Position numbers and translations under genes: made by a program. The notes beneath the pieces are model-generated. The model saw nothing but the letters and a program-made list of their open reading frames with translations, searched no databases and was not told the origin of the DNA. A stretch of DNA of 39,447 nucleotides, from positions 1 to 39,447 of the forward strand of contig VGRW01000028.1 in assembly GCA_016875225.1 (NCBI GenBank), given 5' to 3'. Source of the stretch: Deltaproteobacteria bacterium (GTDB taxonomy: Bacteria > Myxococcota_A > UBA9160 > SZUA-336). Of the stretch, positions 27,255 to 35,503 are shown in pieces. Position 1 is the stretch's first letter. Each line of letters starts with the position of its first letter.

Positions 27255-28247
27255 GTGAGTTCGGTCGCAATCAGACGCGGGGATGCCGCCGTCCGCGCGG
27301 GGGTCGTCTCGCTGGTCGCGAGCGTCGCGATCCTGGGGATGAAGGCCGCCGCGTACCTGTCCACCGGCTCGGTCGCGCTTCTCGCGGACGCGGCGGAGTC
27401 GGTCGTGAACGTGATCGCGGCGGCGCTCGTGACCTATACGGTCGCGGTCTCGCGGCGCCCGCCGGACGCGGACCACCCGTACGGGCACGGCAAGGCAGAG
27501 ACGCTCTCGGCGATGATCGAGGGCGCGATGATCTTCGCGGCGGCGCTGCTGATCGCGATCGAAGCGGTGCGCCGGATCGTGAGCGGCGCCGTGCTCGAGC
27601 ACATCGGCACGGGCGTGGCGATCTCGGCGACTGCGGGGGTCGCCAATCTCGCGCTCGGCCTGTTCCTGCTCGGCGTGGCCCGGCGCGAGCACTCGCAGGC
27701 ACTTCGCGCCGACGGCATCCACGTGCTGACCGACACCGTCACCACGGCCGCGGGAATCGCAGCGCTCGTGGTGGTGCAATTCACTGGCTACACCCTCCTG
27801 GATCCGATCGTGGCGCTGCTCGTCTCGGGGAACATCCTCTGGGCGGGCGGCGCGGTCGTGCGCCGCTCCCTCACCGGGCTTCTCGACGAGGCCGACTTCT
27901 CGCTCCTGGTCCGGCTCGCGCAGCGCATCGAGTCGGTGCGAAGGCCGGAGTGGTGCGACATCCATCAGCTGCGCAGCCGCGCGTCCGGACACCGCCACCA
28001 CGTCGATCTGCACCTGGTCGTGCCGCGCTACTTCACCATGGAAGATGCGCACCGCAGCGGCGATCTTCTCGAGGCCGAGCTCCGGCGCGCCTTCGAGAGC
28101 GAGGCCGAGTTCATCGTCCACCTCGACCCGTGTCAGCCCGCTCACTGTAGCGGCTGCGCGGTGCGCGAATGCGAGCTGCGAACCGCGGCGCTCGAGAAGC
28201 CCGTCGAGTTTTCCGCCGACCATCTGACGCGAGCCGGCCAGATCTGA
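27255..28247 (+). CDS. Cation diffusion facilitator (CDF) family metal efflux transporter
   Basis: The 330-residue inner-membrane protein has about six helices and a cytoplasmic C-terminal ZT-dimer domain. Helix 2 has ADAAESVVNV, where one usual metal-binding Asp is Asn, and helix 5 has IHVLTDTVTTA with the HxxxD pair. HPYGHGKAETLSAMIEG is the family loop. The C-terminus ends with a Cys-rich tail (Cys/His in DPCQPAHCSGCAVREC) that could bind metal. Zn or Fe efflux is likely; specificity is open. GTG 27255 fits family length and the promoter spacing. Confidence 0.93.
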   Translation: MSSVAIRRGDAAVRAGVVSLVASVAILGMKAAAYLSTGSVALLADAAESVVNVIAAALVTYTVAVSRRPPDADHPYGHGKAETLSAMIEGAMIFAAALLIAIEAVRRIVSGAVLEHIGTGVAISATAGVANLALGLFLLGVARREHSQALRADGIHVLTDTVTTAAGIAALVVVQFTGYTLLDPIVALLVSGNILWAGGAVVRRSLTGLLDEADFSLLVRLAQRIESVRRPEWCDIHQLRSRASGHRHHVDLHLVVPRYFTMEDAHRSGDLLEAELRRAFESEAEFIVHLDPCQPAHCSGCAVRECELRTAALEKPVEFSADHLTRAGQI

Positions 28248-28264
28248 CCCCGCTCTGCGCATGC

Positions 28265-28270
28265 TAGGTT
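28265..28270 (+). promoter_or_regulatory. Candidate extended -10 (TGC-TAGGTT) for leaderless nadA mRNA
   Basis: TAGGTT with an adjoining TGC lies seven bases before the nadA ATG, and no Shine-Dalgarno sequence is present. A CTGACC at 28244-28249 is 15 bases upstream, a poor -35 spacing. Confidence 0.45.
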
Positions 28271-28277
28271 TCCGGCC

Positions 28278-29573
28278 ATGCCATCCCCCCGAAGCATGAC
28301 CGTCCTTCCCGACGTGCCGATCTGCCAGACCGATCTTCCGCTCGACTGGTATCAGCCCGAGTTCAAGCCGTACGCCGAGGAGTACCTGGCGCTGCCGGAC
28401 CGCCTGCCAGGCACGGTGCTGCCGTGGATGGACGGCTACATCGAGCGCGCGCGCGCGGCGCTGGGGCCCGAGCTGATCCTGCTCGCGCACTACTACATGG
28501 GCGGCGAGATCGTGAAGCTCGTCGAGCGCTACGGAGGGCTCGTCGCCGACTCCTATCAGCTGGCGCGCGAAGCCGTGCTCCACCCCGAGAAGCGGATCTT
28601 CGTCGAGTCGGCGGTGCACTTCATGGCGGAGTCGATCGCGCTCCTCGCGCGGCCAGACCAACAGGTCTTCATCACGAATCCGAAGTCCGGCTGCACCATG
28701 GAGATGATGGCCAAGGAGTTCATGCTGGCGCCTGCGTTCGAGAAACTCCGCGCGCGCTTCGGAGACGACCTGCTGGTGGTCGCGTACATGAACACCTCGG
28801 GGCGCGTGAAGGCGCTGGCCGGGCGCACGGGCGGAGCGGTGTGCACGAGCTCGAACGCCGCCGCGATCATGCGCTGGGCGCGCGCGCAGGGGCGGCGGAT
28901 CTTCTTCGTTCCAGACCAGCACCTCGGGCGCAACGTCGCGGCGCGCGTCGGCATCGATCCGGCGCGGATCGCGCTGCTCCCGGCCGGGCACGAAGGCGCA
29001 GACGTCTCGGCCGCGCAGGTCGCGGCGCTGGACTCCGCGGAGCTGATCCTCTGGGGCGGCTTCTGCGGCGTGCACACGATCTTCAAGCCCGCGCACGTGG
29101 CCCACTGGCGCGCGCGCGGATACTCCGTCGTCGTGCACCCGGAGACGCCGAAGGAGGTCGTCGATCTGGCCGACGGTAGCGGCTCCACGAGCTGGCTCTG
29201 GTCGCACGTGATGAAGCTCGAGCCCGGGTCCCGCGTCGCGGTCGGCACGGAGGGTCACTTCGTGCGAAATCTTCGCGAGCAGTCGGCCGTTCGCGGCGTG
29301 AGCGTCGTCCACCTCGCCGACGTTCCCGACGAGCCCTTCGCCGGCTGCGGTTGCGCGACGATGTCGCGGAACGATCCGCCCCATCTCGTCGCGCTTCTCG
29401 ATCTTCTGTCGCGAGGCCGTGTTCCCGACCTGAACCGGGTGCTGGCAGGTGACATGGTCGACGAGGTCAGCGGAGCGCGAGAGCGGCTCGACGCGGCGGG
29501 TCGCGAGCGCGTCGCGAGCGACGCGCGGCGGGCACTGGAGCGGATGATCGAGATCACCGAGGCTTCACAGTGA
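28278..29573 (+). CDS. nadA: Quinolinate synthase
   Basis: NadA condenses iminoaspartate with dihydroxyacetone phosphate to quinolinate in NAD synthesis and holds a [4Fe-4S] cluster. The 431-residue protein shows LLAHYYMGGEIVKL, NPKSGCTMEM, TSSNAAAIMRWA, FVPDQHLGRN, WGGFCGVHTIF, HPETPKEVV and FAGCGCATMSRNDP, with the three cluster Cys in SGC, GFC and CGC. nadB and nadC are not in this window. It is longer than the E. coli enzyme, with about 45 extra N-terminal residues. The stop overlaps the HAD gene by four bases. Confidence 0.97.
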   Translation: MPSPRSMTVLPDVPICQTDLPLDWYQPEFKPYAEEYLALPDRLPGTVLPWMDGYIERARAALGPELILLAHYYMGGEIVKLVERYGGLVADSYQLAREAVLHPEKRIFVESAVHFMAESIALLARPDQQVFITNPKSGCTMEMMAKEFMLAPAFEKLRARFGDDLLVVAYMNTSGRVKALAGRTGGAVCTSSNAAAIMRWARAQGRRIFFVPDQHLGRNVAARVGIDPARIALLPAGHEGADVSAAQVAALDSAELILWGGFCGVHTIFKPAHVAHWRARGYSVVVHPETPKEVVDLADGSGSTSWLWSHVMKLEPGSRVAVGTEGHFVRNLREQSAVRGVSVVHLADVPDEPFAGCGCATMSRNDPPHLVALLDLLSRGRVPDLNRVLAGDMVDEVSGARERLDAAGRERVASDARRALERMIEITEASQ

Positions 29574-30250
29574 GCGGAGCGCGAGTCGGCGGATCCGCGC
29601 GCTTCCGCGCGGTGCTCTTCGATCTCGACGGAACGCTCACCGATCCGAAGCCTGGCATCACGCGCTCCGTGCAGTACGCGCTGCGCAAGCGCGGAATCGA
29701 GCCGCCCGACGCCGATCAGCTCGAGCCGTTCATCGGCCCGCCGCTCGCGCAATCGTTCAGCGAGCGGCTCGGCTTCGCTGCCGCGGAGGCCAAGCGCGCC
29801 GTCGACGACTACCGCGAGTACTTCTCGCGGCAAGGCCTGTACGAGAACTCGGTGTACGACGGGATCCCGGCTCTGCTTCGCGAGCTGCGCGAGTCGGGCC
29901 GGCGCGTCTGCCTGGCGACCTCCAAGCCCACCGTCTTCGCGGAGCGGATTCTCGAGCACTTCGATCTCGCCCGGCACTTCGATCTCGTCGTCGGCAGCCA
30001 TCTCGACGGCACCCGGGTCGCGAAGGCCGAGATCATCGCCGCCGTGCTCGCGGGACTCGGCGGAGAGGCGGCCCGCCGCGCGGTGATGGTCGGAGATCGA
30101 GAGCACGACGTGCACGGCGCGCGATCGAACGGCATCGACTCGATCGCCGTCACCTACGGGTACGGAACGTGCGAGGAGCTGCAGGCGCCGTCACCGACGT
30201 CTCTGGCCGCGAGCGTCGGCGAGCTACGGCGCCTGCTGCTCGCCGTCTAG
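29570..30250 (+). CDS. HAD-superfamily hydrolase, phosphoglycolate phosphatase-like
   Basis: The 226-residue protein has HAD motif I FDLDGTLTDP (Asp18 nucleophile, Asp20), motif II LATSKPT, motif III Lys in AKAEIIAAVL and motif IV VMVGDREHDVHGA, with a helical cap between I and II. This is the Gph/PhnX-like subfamily; substrates may be phosphoglycolate, sugar phosphates or nucleotides. GTG 29570 overlaps the nadA stop, so it may act on a NAD-pathway phosphate, though this rests on position only. Its 3' end overlaps the convergent lipoprotein gene by 27 bases. Confidence 0.92.
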   Translation: MSGARVGGSARFRAVLFDLDGTLTDPKPGITRSVQYALRKRGIEPPDADQLEPFIGPPLAQSFSERLGFAAAEAKRAVDDYREYFSRQGLYENSVYDGIPALLRELRESGRRVCLATSKPTVFAERILEHFDLARHFDLVVGSHLDGTRVAKAEIIAAVLAGLGGEAARRAVMVGDREHDVHGARSNGIDSIAVTYGYGTCEELQAPSPTSLAASVGELRRLLLAV

Positions 30251-30664
30251 CTCCTCGCCCTCGAGCTTCTCGAGCTTCCGCTCGAGTTCCTCGAGCCGCT
30301 CCTCGCGGGTCTTCACGGTCTCGACCCGGGTCGCGGGCGTGATCTTCGCCAGTCCCGGCGGAAGCTCCGCACGGCTCACCGGGAACCAGTTGCCGTTCCA
30401 GGCGAACGCGAGATACCAGCGGTTCATCGCGAAGCGGTACCAGCACTCGCTCGCCTCGCAGTAGTGCAGCGTCGGGTCGAGCGCGGGCGCGGCCTGACAA
30501 CCCTCCACGTCGGACGCCACGAGCTCCGGCGGCTGCTCCGCGACGAAGCGGTCGGGCACCGGGGTTGGCGCGGGCTCCGGCGGCTGCGGGTCGATGTGGA
30601 GCGTACCGAGGCAGCCGACCAGCAGCAGGCCCGCGGCGAGTCCAGCAAGCGCGCGACCGCTCAT
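30224..30664 (-). CDS. Small lipoprotein of unknown function with C-terminal coiled coil
   Basis: The 146-residue protein has a signal peptide with lipobox LLLVGC. A Pro-rich segment follows, then a Cys/Trp-rich middle (HYCEASECWYRFAMNRWYLA, NGNWFPVSR), which resembles small aromatic-rich repeats of envelope lipoproteins, and a charged C-terminus (about 112-140) predicted as coiled coil. No family is recognised. Its ATG overlaps the PfkB-kinase stop (ATGA), so the two are cotranscribed. Confidence 0.8.
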   Translation of the reverse strand: MSGRALAGLAAGLLLVGCLGTLHIDPQPPEPAPTPVPDRFVAEQPPELVASDVEGCQAAPALDPTLHYCEASECWYRFAMNRWYLAFAWNGNWFPVSRAELPPGLAKITPATRVETVKTREERLEELERKLEKLEGEELDGEQQAP

Positions 30665-31506
30665 GGCCCCGCTTCACCTCTACCGGACGCGCCCGCGAGG
30701 CCGTGCTCGACGTGAGCGGCGCTCCTCTGCGCAGCGAAGCCACCCGCCTCGCTCGGACTCCGTCCGCTCGCGCGCGCGTACAGGTAGGCGGCGAGAAAGA
30801 CGTCGCCGGCGCCGACCGGGAAGCGCCGCGGAACCCGTGGGGTCGCGATCTCGGTGACACCCGATCGTGTCACGACCAGCGCGCCGCGTTCGCCCCGCGT
30901 CACGAGAAGCTCGTCGAGTCCGTGCGCGCTACGAAAGGCCTCGAGGCTGCGATCCTCGAGCAGGACCGCGAGCTCCTCCTCGCTGGCCTTGGCGACGTTC
31001 ACGTGGGCCAGGTGGTCCTTCAGCTCGGGATTCGCGGCGAGCCGCGTGCCGTGCTCGCCCGCCAGCCGCACGAGACCCTGCAGGTCGATCCCCGTGAAGC
31101 CCGAGAGGGTCGCGAGCGTCTCGGCGCGAATGTCGTCGCGGTGCAGCGGGCCGAGGTGGATCGCGTCGGCGCTGCGCCACGAAGCCGGCAGATCGTCCGG
31201 TCCGATCGGATCCGAAGTCGCGAGCAGGTCGTGGCGATCCTCGCTGCCGCTGTAGTCGTTCGCGTAGGTGGTGGTGGAAGCGCTCGGCAGAGCGCAGATC
31301 TCGACTCCCGCCGCGACGAGCGGAGCGAGCAGCTCCGCGGCGTCCGCCTCGCGCACGCGTGTGACCACTCGCGTGCGCGCGCGGAGCGCGGCGAACGCGC
31401 GACCCGCGTAGTGCACCACACCTCCGGGCGAGCTCTCGCTCCCCGCCTGGAGGTCACGGGTGATCGCACCCAGCACGAGTGCGGTGACGGTCCGCGCTTC
31501 TGCCAT
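30661..31506 (-). CDS. PfkB-family carbohydrate/nucleoside kinase
   Basis: The 281-residue protein has a ribokinase-like fold with the C-terminal PfkB signature RFPVGAGDVFLAAYLYA, catalytic Asp235. The N-terminal motif is weak (GGVVHYAGRAFAAL in place of the usual GG.. NVA), and the protein is short for the family. The sugar substrate is unknown. ATG 31506 is chosen over an ATG 36 bases upstream because TAAGCT lies seven bases before it. It is divergent from the BFN-domain lipoprotein gene. Confidence 0.88.
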   Translation of the reverse strand: MAEARTVTALVLGAITRDLQAGSESSPGGVVHYAGRAFAALRARTRVVTRVREADAAELLAPLVAAGVEICALPSASTTTYANDYSGSEDRHDLLATSDPIGPDDLPASWRSADAIHLGPLHRDDIRAETLATLSGFTGIDLQGLVRLAGEHGTRLAANPELKDHLAHVNVAKASEEELAVLLEDRSLEAFRSAHGLDELLVTRGERGALVVTRSGVTEIATPRVPRRFPVGAGDVFLAAYLYARASGRSPSEAGGFAAQRSAAHVEHGLAGASGRGEAGP

Positions 31507-31513
31507 TGCCGCG

Positions 31514-31519
31514 AGCTTA
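31514..31519 (-). promoter_or_regulatory. Candidate -10 (TAAGCT) for leaderless PfkB-kinase mRNA
   Basis: On the minus strand TAAGCT is seven bases before the ATG at 31506, with no Shine-Dalgarno sequence. It supports this start over the upstream in-frame ATG. Confidence 0.45.
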
Positions 31520-31560
31520 CACCGAAGATGGTGCGTGCTCATGCGCGCCGTCGTTCGTGA

Positions 31561-31566
31561 TACGGT
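31561..31566 (+). promoter_or_regulatory. Candidate extended -10 (TGA-TACGGT) for the BFN lipoprotein gene
   Basis: TACGGT with an adjoining TGA lies 33 bases before the TTG start. It would leave a short leader that includes GGGAGG, so this gene appears to have an ordinary ribosome-binding leader, unlike its divergent neighbour. Confidence 0.35.
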
Positions 31567-31599
31567 TCCGAACCGGGGGTAGACGCGGGAGGGCCGCAG

Positions 31600-32175
31600 T
31601 TGCCGAGCGGATCCGGTTCGAGCCGATCACACCTCCGCGTGCTCGCGTTCGCGACCTGCGTGGTGCTCGCGCCGGCGTGCCAGCCAGAGCTCGCGAGCGA
31701 AACGTTGCGCGCCGTGCACGTAGCGGGAGTCCGACTCGATCCGCGGACTTACACTCCCGTCGTGGACCTCGTCGAGGACGGCGATGCCGGGCGCAGCCTG
31801 CGCATCTGGATCGGCGAGTTCGAGGCGCAGTCGATCTCGAGCGCCCTCGAGCGCGAGCCGATCGTCCGGCCCAATCCTCACGATCTGTGGAAGGACTTGC
31901 TCGAGGGCCTCGAGGGGCGCGTCAGCCGCGCGCTCGTGACGGAGCTCCGCGAGGGCACGTTCTACGCGGTGATCGAGGTGGAATCGCGCGGGCGCTCGCT
32001 CTCGATCGACGCCCGTCCGAGCGACGCGATTGCCGTCGCGCTGCGCACGGGCGCGCCGGTGCTCGTGCGCGAGTCGCTGCTCGAGGGCTCTCCGGCGATC
32101 CCCGACGACGAGGGCGCGCTCGAGATCGAGTTTCGCGGTGATCCGCGCGAAACCCGTGAGTCGCCGAGCCTGTAG
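31600..32175 (+). CDS. Exported lipoprotein with bifunctional-nuclease (BFN/DUF151) domain
   Basis: The 191-residue protein starts with TTG, with GGAGG seven bases upstream. The N-terminus is a signal peptide with a lipobox-like LAPAC. Residues about 40-160 match the BFN/DUF151 domain: LRIWIGEFEAQSISSALE, then PHDLWKDLLEGLE, FYAVIEVESRGRSLSIDARP and SDAIAVALRTGAPVLV. BFN proteins are best known from Thermotoga and plants as nucleases, usually without a signal peptide, so a lipid-anchored, exported form is unusual. A nuclease function here is unproven. Confidence 0.85.
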   Translation: MPSGSGSSRSHLRVLAFATCVVLAPACQPELASETLRAVHVAGVRLDPRTYTPVVDLVEDGDAGRSLRIWIGEFEAQSISSALEREPIVRPNPHDLWKDLLEGLEGRVSRALVTELREGTFYAVIEVESRGRSLSIDARPSDAIAVALRTGAPVLVRESLLEGSPAIPDDEGALEIEFRGDPRETRESPSL

Positions 32176-32263
32176 CGGAGTACTTGCGTCGAAAACGCCT
32201 GTGCAGCTGCGCTCCGGAGCTCCCCGGAGGGCGTATCTCCGCGATTCCTCGTCGGAAACGGCG

Positions 32264-32293
32264 TTGACTCCGGCGCTTTGCCGCTGGCATGAT
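32264..32293 (+). promoter_or_regulatory. Candidate promoter of the 81-residue protein gene
   Basis: TTGACT (32264-32269), an 18-base spacer and CATGAT (32288-32293) form a good sigma-70-type promoter in the 191-base gap after the BFN gene. A small hairpin (CTCCGG 32212-32217 with CCGGAG 32224-32229) lies upstream but lacks a T run. Confidence 0.5.
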
Positions 32294-32366
32294 CGCTGCG
32301 CGCGACGGCTCCGGTCCGCCGTCGCCAACGCCGAGTCGAAGGGATCGCGCAGATGGACGTGTGCAG

Positions 32367-32612
32367 ATGACGGGTCGAGAGATTGCGCTGGAGTTCACCG
32401 AGCTCTTCGACGACCTCGACTCCGCGGACATCAACACGATGCTCGCGAAGAACGTGAGCATGGACATGCTCGAGTTCTTCGCGTCGTACGGAGATCAGTT
32501 CGCCGACGAGTGCGCGCGCAAGGGACTCGAGCTCGATGACATGCGCGGCCGCCTGCCGAACCTGCTGATCATCGGATACATCATCCGCGTCCTCGAGGAG
32601 CGGCTGACCTAG
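32367..32612 (+). CDS. Small acidic hypothetical protein (81 residues)
   Basis: The protein MTGREIALEFTELFDDLDSA... is soluble and helix-rich, with a negatively charged first half and a hydrophobic end (LPNLLIIGYIIRVLEERLT). No signal peptide, Cys or known motif is seen. ATG 32367 is preferred because the upstream part of the frame is low-complexity and falls at the promoter. It ends 15 bases from the convergent STN lipoprotein gene. The good promoter and coherent composition support a real gene; its function is unknown. Confidence 0.7.
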   Translation: MTGREIALEFTELFDDLDSADINTMLAKNVSMDMLEFFASYGDQFADECARKGLELDDMRGRLPNLLIIGYIIRVLEERLT

Positions 32613-32627
32613 GACGGGCGGTCCGAT

Positions 32628-33968
32628 CTAGGGGTTGACCCCGGTCGCACGCCGCAGCTCCTCTTCCGTCGGCAGCCATTCGCCCAGGTCCTGCAGGAAC
32701 GCTCCCCGCCAGGCGTTCGGGTGCGCGATCTGCTTGCCGCTCAGCGGATTGACATCTCCGAGCAGCACGACGTACGGCGACACTCCGGAGCTCTTCGCGA
32801 ACGCGATCAGCGCCTGCTGCAGCGTCGTCCCGGGCGCGATCGTGATCTTCCCGCGCGGCATCTCTTCGACGATCTCGCCGCCCATCAGAATCTCGCGCGA
32901 CGGATTCTTCATGTGGGAGTTCGCCCAGCGCGCGAACTCCGGCAGGCTGCCCTCGAACTCGCCCGCCAGGAGCTCCCCGTGAAGCAGGTCGCGCCCCGCG
33001 AGGCGGTGCAGGTAGTCCCGGCTCTCGATCACCGGCACGCCGTCTTCCATCTTCCACTTGAAGTGCCAGCGCTCGGGACCCCAGCCGGACTGCGCCAGCT
33101 CGTCCAGGTTCTCCACCAGCGGCAGCTTCTGCTCGCGCTGACTCGACAGGTTCAGGAATCCGCGCGTGTTCAGGATCACCGAGCGATCGAGCACCAGGAG
33201 CGGCACCTGGAGTCGCGCGGACGTGCTCGCCAGCGCGCCCACCGTCGACTCCAGGTTGAACACCTGGGGCCGGCGCGAGGTCGAGGTTCGCGGATACCGC
33301 ACCTGGATCGTGGTGCCGACCACGGCCTTGCCCTGGGTCGGGTCGTTGATCACGTTCCCGGCCCGATACATCGTCCATCCCAGTCCCGAGGCCTGCGCGT
33401 ACTGGAGCAGCACGTCCTTGACGCTGGCCTTCTCGGCGATCTCGAACTCGACCGTGGGAGGCTCGGGGTCACCGTACACCCGCTCGATCACCACGTAGCT
33501 GGTCGGGATCGTGACCAGGATGTAATTGATGAGGTCGGCCATCGTCCCCTTGAAGCTCGACTTCGGGAGCAACGGCAGGTCGATCGGAGTCTTCGCGGTC
33601 ACGCTCAGGTTGCTGCGCACGTACAGCGTTCCGCTCGCGATCTCGTAGTCGATTCCGCCCGCGGCCTTCTTTAGCTCGCGCAGCGCGACGTCGACCGGGC
33701 CCGCCGGCTACTCGACGTCGACTCGGTACAGCCCGAGATCCGGCGTGTTGTCCTCGGTTCGGATTTCGTCGAGAACGAGCGGCAGCCCGGACTCGGCGGC
33801 AATCCGCTCGAGAGCCCAGGCGAGATCGACCCCCGCAAAGCGCATCGCCCGGATCGCGGTCGCGCCCGACGCGCTCGGCGGGGTCTCGGATCCACACGCG
33901 AGGGCGATCGCGGCAAGGCAACCCGCGAGCAGGGGAACGGCGAGGCGGCGTCTCTGGGTCATCGGCAC
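32628..33968 (-). pseudogene. STN-domain (secretin/TonB short N-terminal-like) lipoprotein gene interrupted by an in-frame TAG
   Basis: One frame runs 446 codons with a single TAG at codon 87 (33708-33710). The N-terminal part has a signal peptide with lipobox IALACG and an STN-like segment (VDLAWALERIAAESGLPLVL). After the TAG the same frame continues with VDVALRELKKAAGGIDYEIA and later SVKDVLLQYAQASGLGWTMY, two more STN-like modules, so the two halves belong to one protein. GTG 33968 is chosen since AGGAG lies eight bases upstream; ATG 33962 is an alternative. STN modules bind partners in secretin, pilus or TonB systems, but no such genes are near. Cause: true nonsense mutation, sequence error or readthrough. 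Confidence 0.78.
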
Positions 33969-33996
33969 GGTCTTCTCTCCTCGGCGAGGGATCGTG

Positions 33997-34025
33997 AGTC
34001 TACCGTGCAAACCGGCCCCCGTGAA
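33997..34025 (-). promoter_or_regulatory. Candidate promoter of the STN lipoprotein gene
   Basis: On the minus strand TTCACG (34025-34020), a 17-base spacer and TAGACT (34002-33997) fit a sigma-70-type promoter. Initiation near 33990 leaves a 22-base leader that contains AGGAG, which supports the GTG 33968 start. Confidence 0.45.
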
Positions 34026-34039
34026 CCGACGCCATCGCG

Positions 34040-34068
34040 TTGACAGCGCTAGCGGGCCGACCCAACCT
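34040..34068 (+). promoter_or_regulatory. Possible greA promoter (perfect -35, weak -10)
   Basis: TTGACA (34040-34045) is a perfect -35, but the hexamer 17 bases later (CAACCT, 34063-34068) is a poor -10. It lies 32-60 bases before the greA start. Confidence 0.3.
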
Positions 34069-34099
34069 TGGGCGCGAGGAGCGCTGACTGGTCACGAAG

Positions 34100-34564
34100 G
34101 TGCACATGACCCGCGAGGGGCACGAGATGCTGTCGGAGGAGCTCCGGCGGCTGAAAGGCGTGGAGCGTCCTGCGATCTCGGACGCGATCCGGCGCGCCAG
34201 GGAGCACGGCGACATCTCCGAGAACGCGGAGTACGACGCGGCCAAGGACAAGCAGGGCATGATCGAAGCGCGAATCCGCCAGATCGAGGACCGGCTCGCG
34301 CGCGCCGAGGTCGTGGACGTCTCGGGCCAGCCGCCCGACCGGGTTCGATTCGGGACGACCGTCGTGCTCGAGGATCTAGACTCAGGAGACGAGCTGACCT
34401 ATCGGATCGTCGGCGAGGACGAGGCCGACATCTCGAAGGGCCTGCTCTCGGTGACCAGCCCCGTGGCCCGGGCGTTGATCGGAAAACAGGTGGAAGACCA
34501 GGTGCAAGTCGTGGTGCCCAAGGGAAAGCGCTCCTACGAGATCCGCGAGATCCGCTTCTCGTGA
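34100..34564 (+). CDS. greA: Transcription elongation factor GreA
   Basis: GreA enters the secondary channel of backtracked RNA polymerase and stimulates RNA cleavage. The 154-residue protein has the N-terminal coiled coil with the acidic tip (AREHGDISENAEYDAAKDKQ, Asp and Glu at the tip) and the C-terminal FKBP-like domain (VSGQPPDRVRFGTTVVLE, ISKGLLSVTSPVARALIGK). The start is uncertain: GTG 34100, ATG 34106 (GAAGG five bases before), or even CTG 34088, which has AGGAG at perfect spacing. It overlaps trxB by four bases. Confidence 0.95.
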   Translation: MHMTREGHEMLSEELRRLKGVERPAISDAIRRAREHGDISENAEYDAAKDKQGMIEARIRQIEDRLARAEVVDVSGQPPDRVRFGTTVVLEDLDSGDELTYRIVGEDEADISKGLLSVTSPVARALIGKQVEDQVQVVVPKGKRSYEIREIRFS

Positions 34565-35499
34565 CGAAGCCCCTCGAACGGAGCAAGCTCGTGATCGTCG
34601 GCAGCGGGCCTGCGGGCTACACCGCCGCGATCTACGCCGCCCGCGCCGAGCTCGCGCCGCTGGTGGTCGGCGGCGCCGCCTTCGGCGGCCAGCTCATGAT
34701 CACGACCGAGGTCGAGAACTACCCCGGCTTTCCCGAAGGCGTGCCCGGCCCGGAGCTGATGGAGCGGCTCCAGAAGCAGGCCGAGCGCTTCGGCGCGCGC
34801 GTGCTCTTCGAGGACGCGACCGCGATCGACTTCTCGCGGCGACCGTTCGGCGTCGAGACGGATTCGCGGCGGTTCGAAGCGGAGAGCGTGATCGTGGCGA
34901 CGGGCGCGTCGGCGCGCTGGCTGGGTCTGGAGTCCGAGGCGAAGTACCTGAACCGCGGCGTCTCGGCGTGCGCGACCTGCGACGGCGCCCTCTACCGCGG
35001 CAAGGCGATCGCCGTCGTCGGCGGCGGCGACACCGCGATGGAGGAAGCCCTCTTCCTCACGCGCTTCGCCACGGTCGTGCACGTGATCCATCGCCGCGAC
35101 GAGCTGCGCGCCAGCCGCATCATGCAGGAGCGCGCGCGCCGCAACGAGAAGATCCGCTTCGTCTTCGACACCGAGATCGCGGAGGTGCTCGGCGACGAAC
35201 AGGCGGTGACGGGTCTCGCGCTGCGCAACGTGCGAAGCGGGGAGACCTCGCGGCTCGACGTCGGGGCGGTCTTCGTGGCGATCGGACACCAGCCCAACAC
35301 CCAGCTGTTTCACGGCATCCTCGACATGGATGCCGCGGGCTACCTGCGCGTGCAGTCGGGCTCGTCGCGTACGAACATCCCGGGCGTCTTCGCCTGCGGC
35401 GACGCGATGGATCCGCATTATCGACAGGCGGTGACCGCCGCCGGCACGGGCTGCATGGCGGCCCTCGACGCGGAGCGCTGGCTCGCGGCGAACGAGTAG
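34561..35499 (+). CDS. trxB: Thioredoxin reductase
   Basis: The 312-residue low-molecular-weight flavoprotein has the FAD motif VIVGSGPAGYTAAIYAARAE, the redox pair CATC (Cys137/Cys140), the NADPH-binding AVVGGGDTAMEEALFLTRF with HRRDELRAS, and the terminal FAD motif GVFACGDAMDPHYRQAV. It reduces thioredoxin with NADPH; no thioredoxin gene is next to it. Both redox residues are Cys, so this is not a selenoprotein despite the nearby selA. GTG 34561 overlaps the greA stop by four bases. Confidence 0.97.
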   Translation: MTKPLERSKLVIVGSGPAGYTAAIYAARAELAPLVVGGAAFGGQLMITTEVENYPGFPEGVPGPELMERLQKQAERFGARVLFEDATAIDFSRRPFGVETDSRRFEAESVIVATGASARWLGLESEAKYLNRGVSACATCDGALYRGKAIAVVGGGDTAMEEALFLTRFATVVHVIHRRDELRASRIMQERARRNEKIRFVFDTEIAEVLGDEQAVTGLALRNVRSGETSRLDVGAVFVAIGHQPNTQLFHGILDMDAAGYLRVQSGSSRTNIPGVFACGDAMDPHYRQAVTAAGTGCMAALDAERWLAANE

Positions 35500-35503
35500 A
35501 TCC

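Noticed and set aside
33708-33710. The in-frame TAG as a pyrrolysine codon
   Set aside because: TAG is the ordinary stop of many genes here (HNH, pgeF, murA, hisD, rpsU, trxB, GH35) and no pyl genes are seen.
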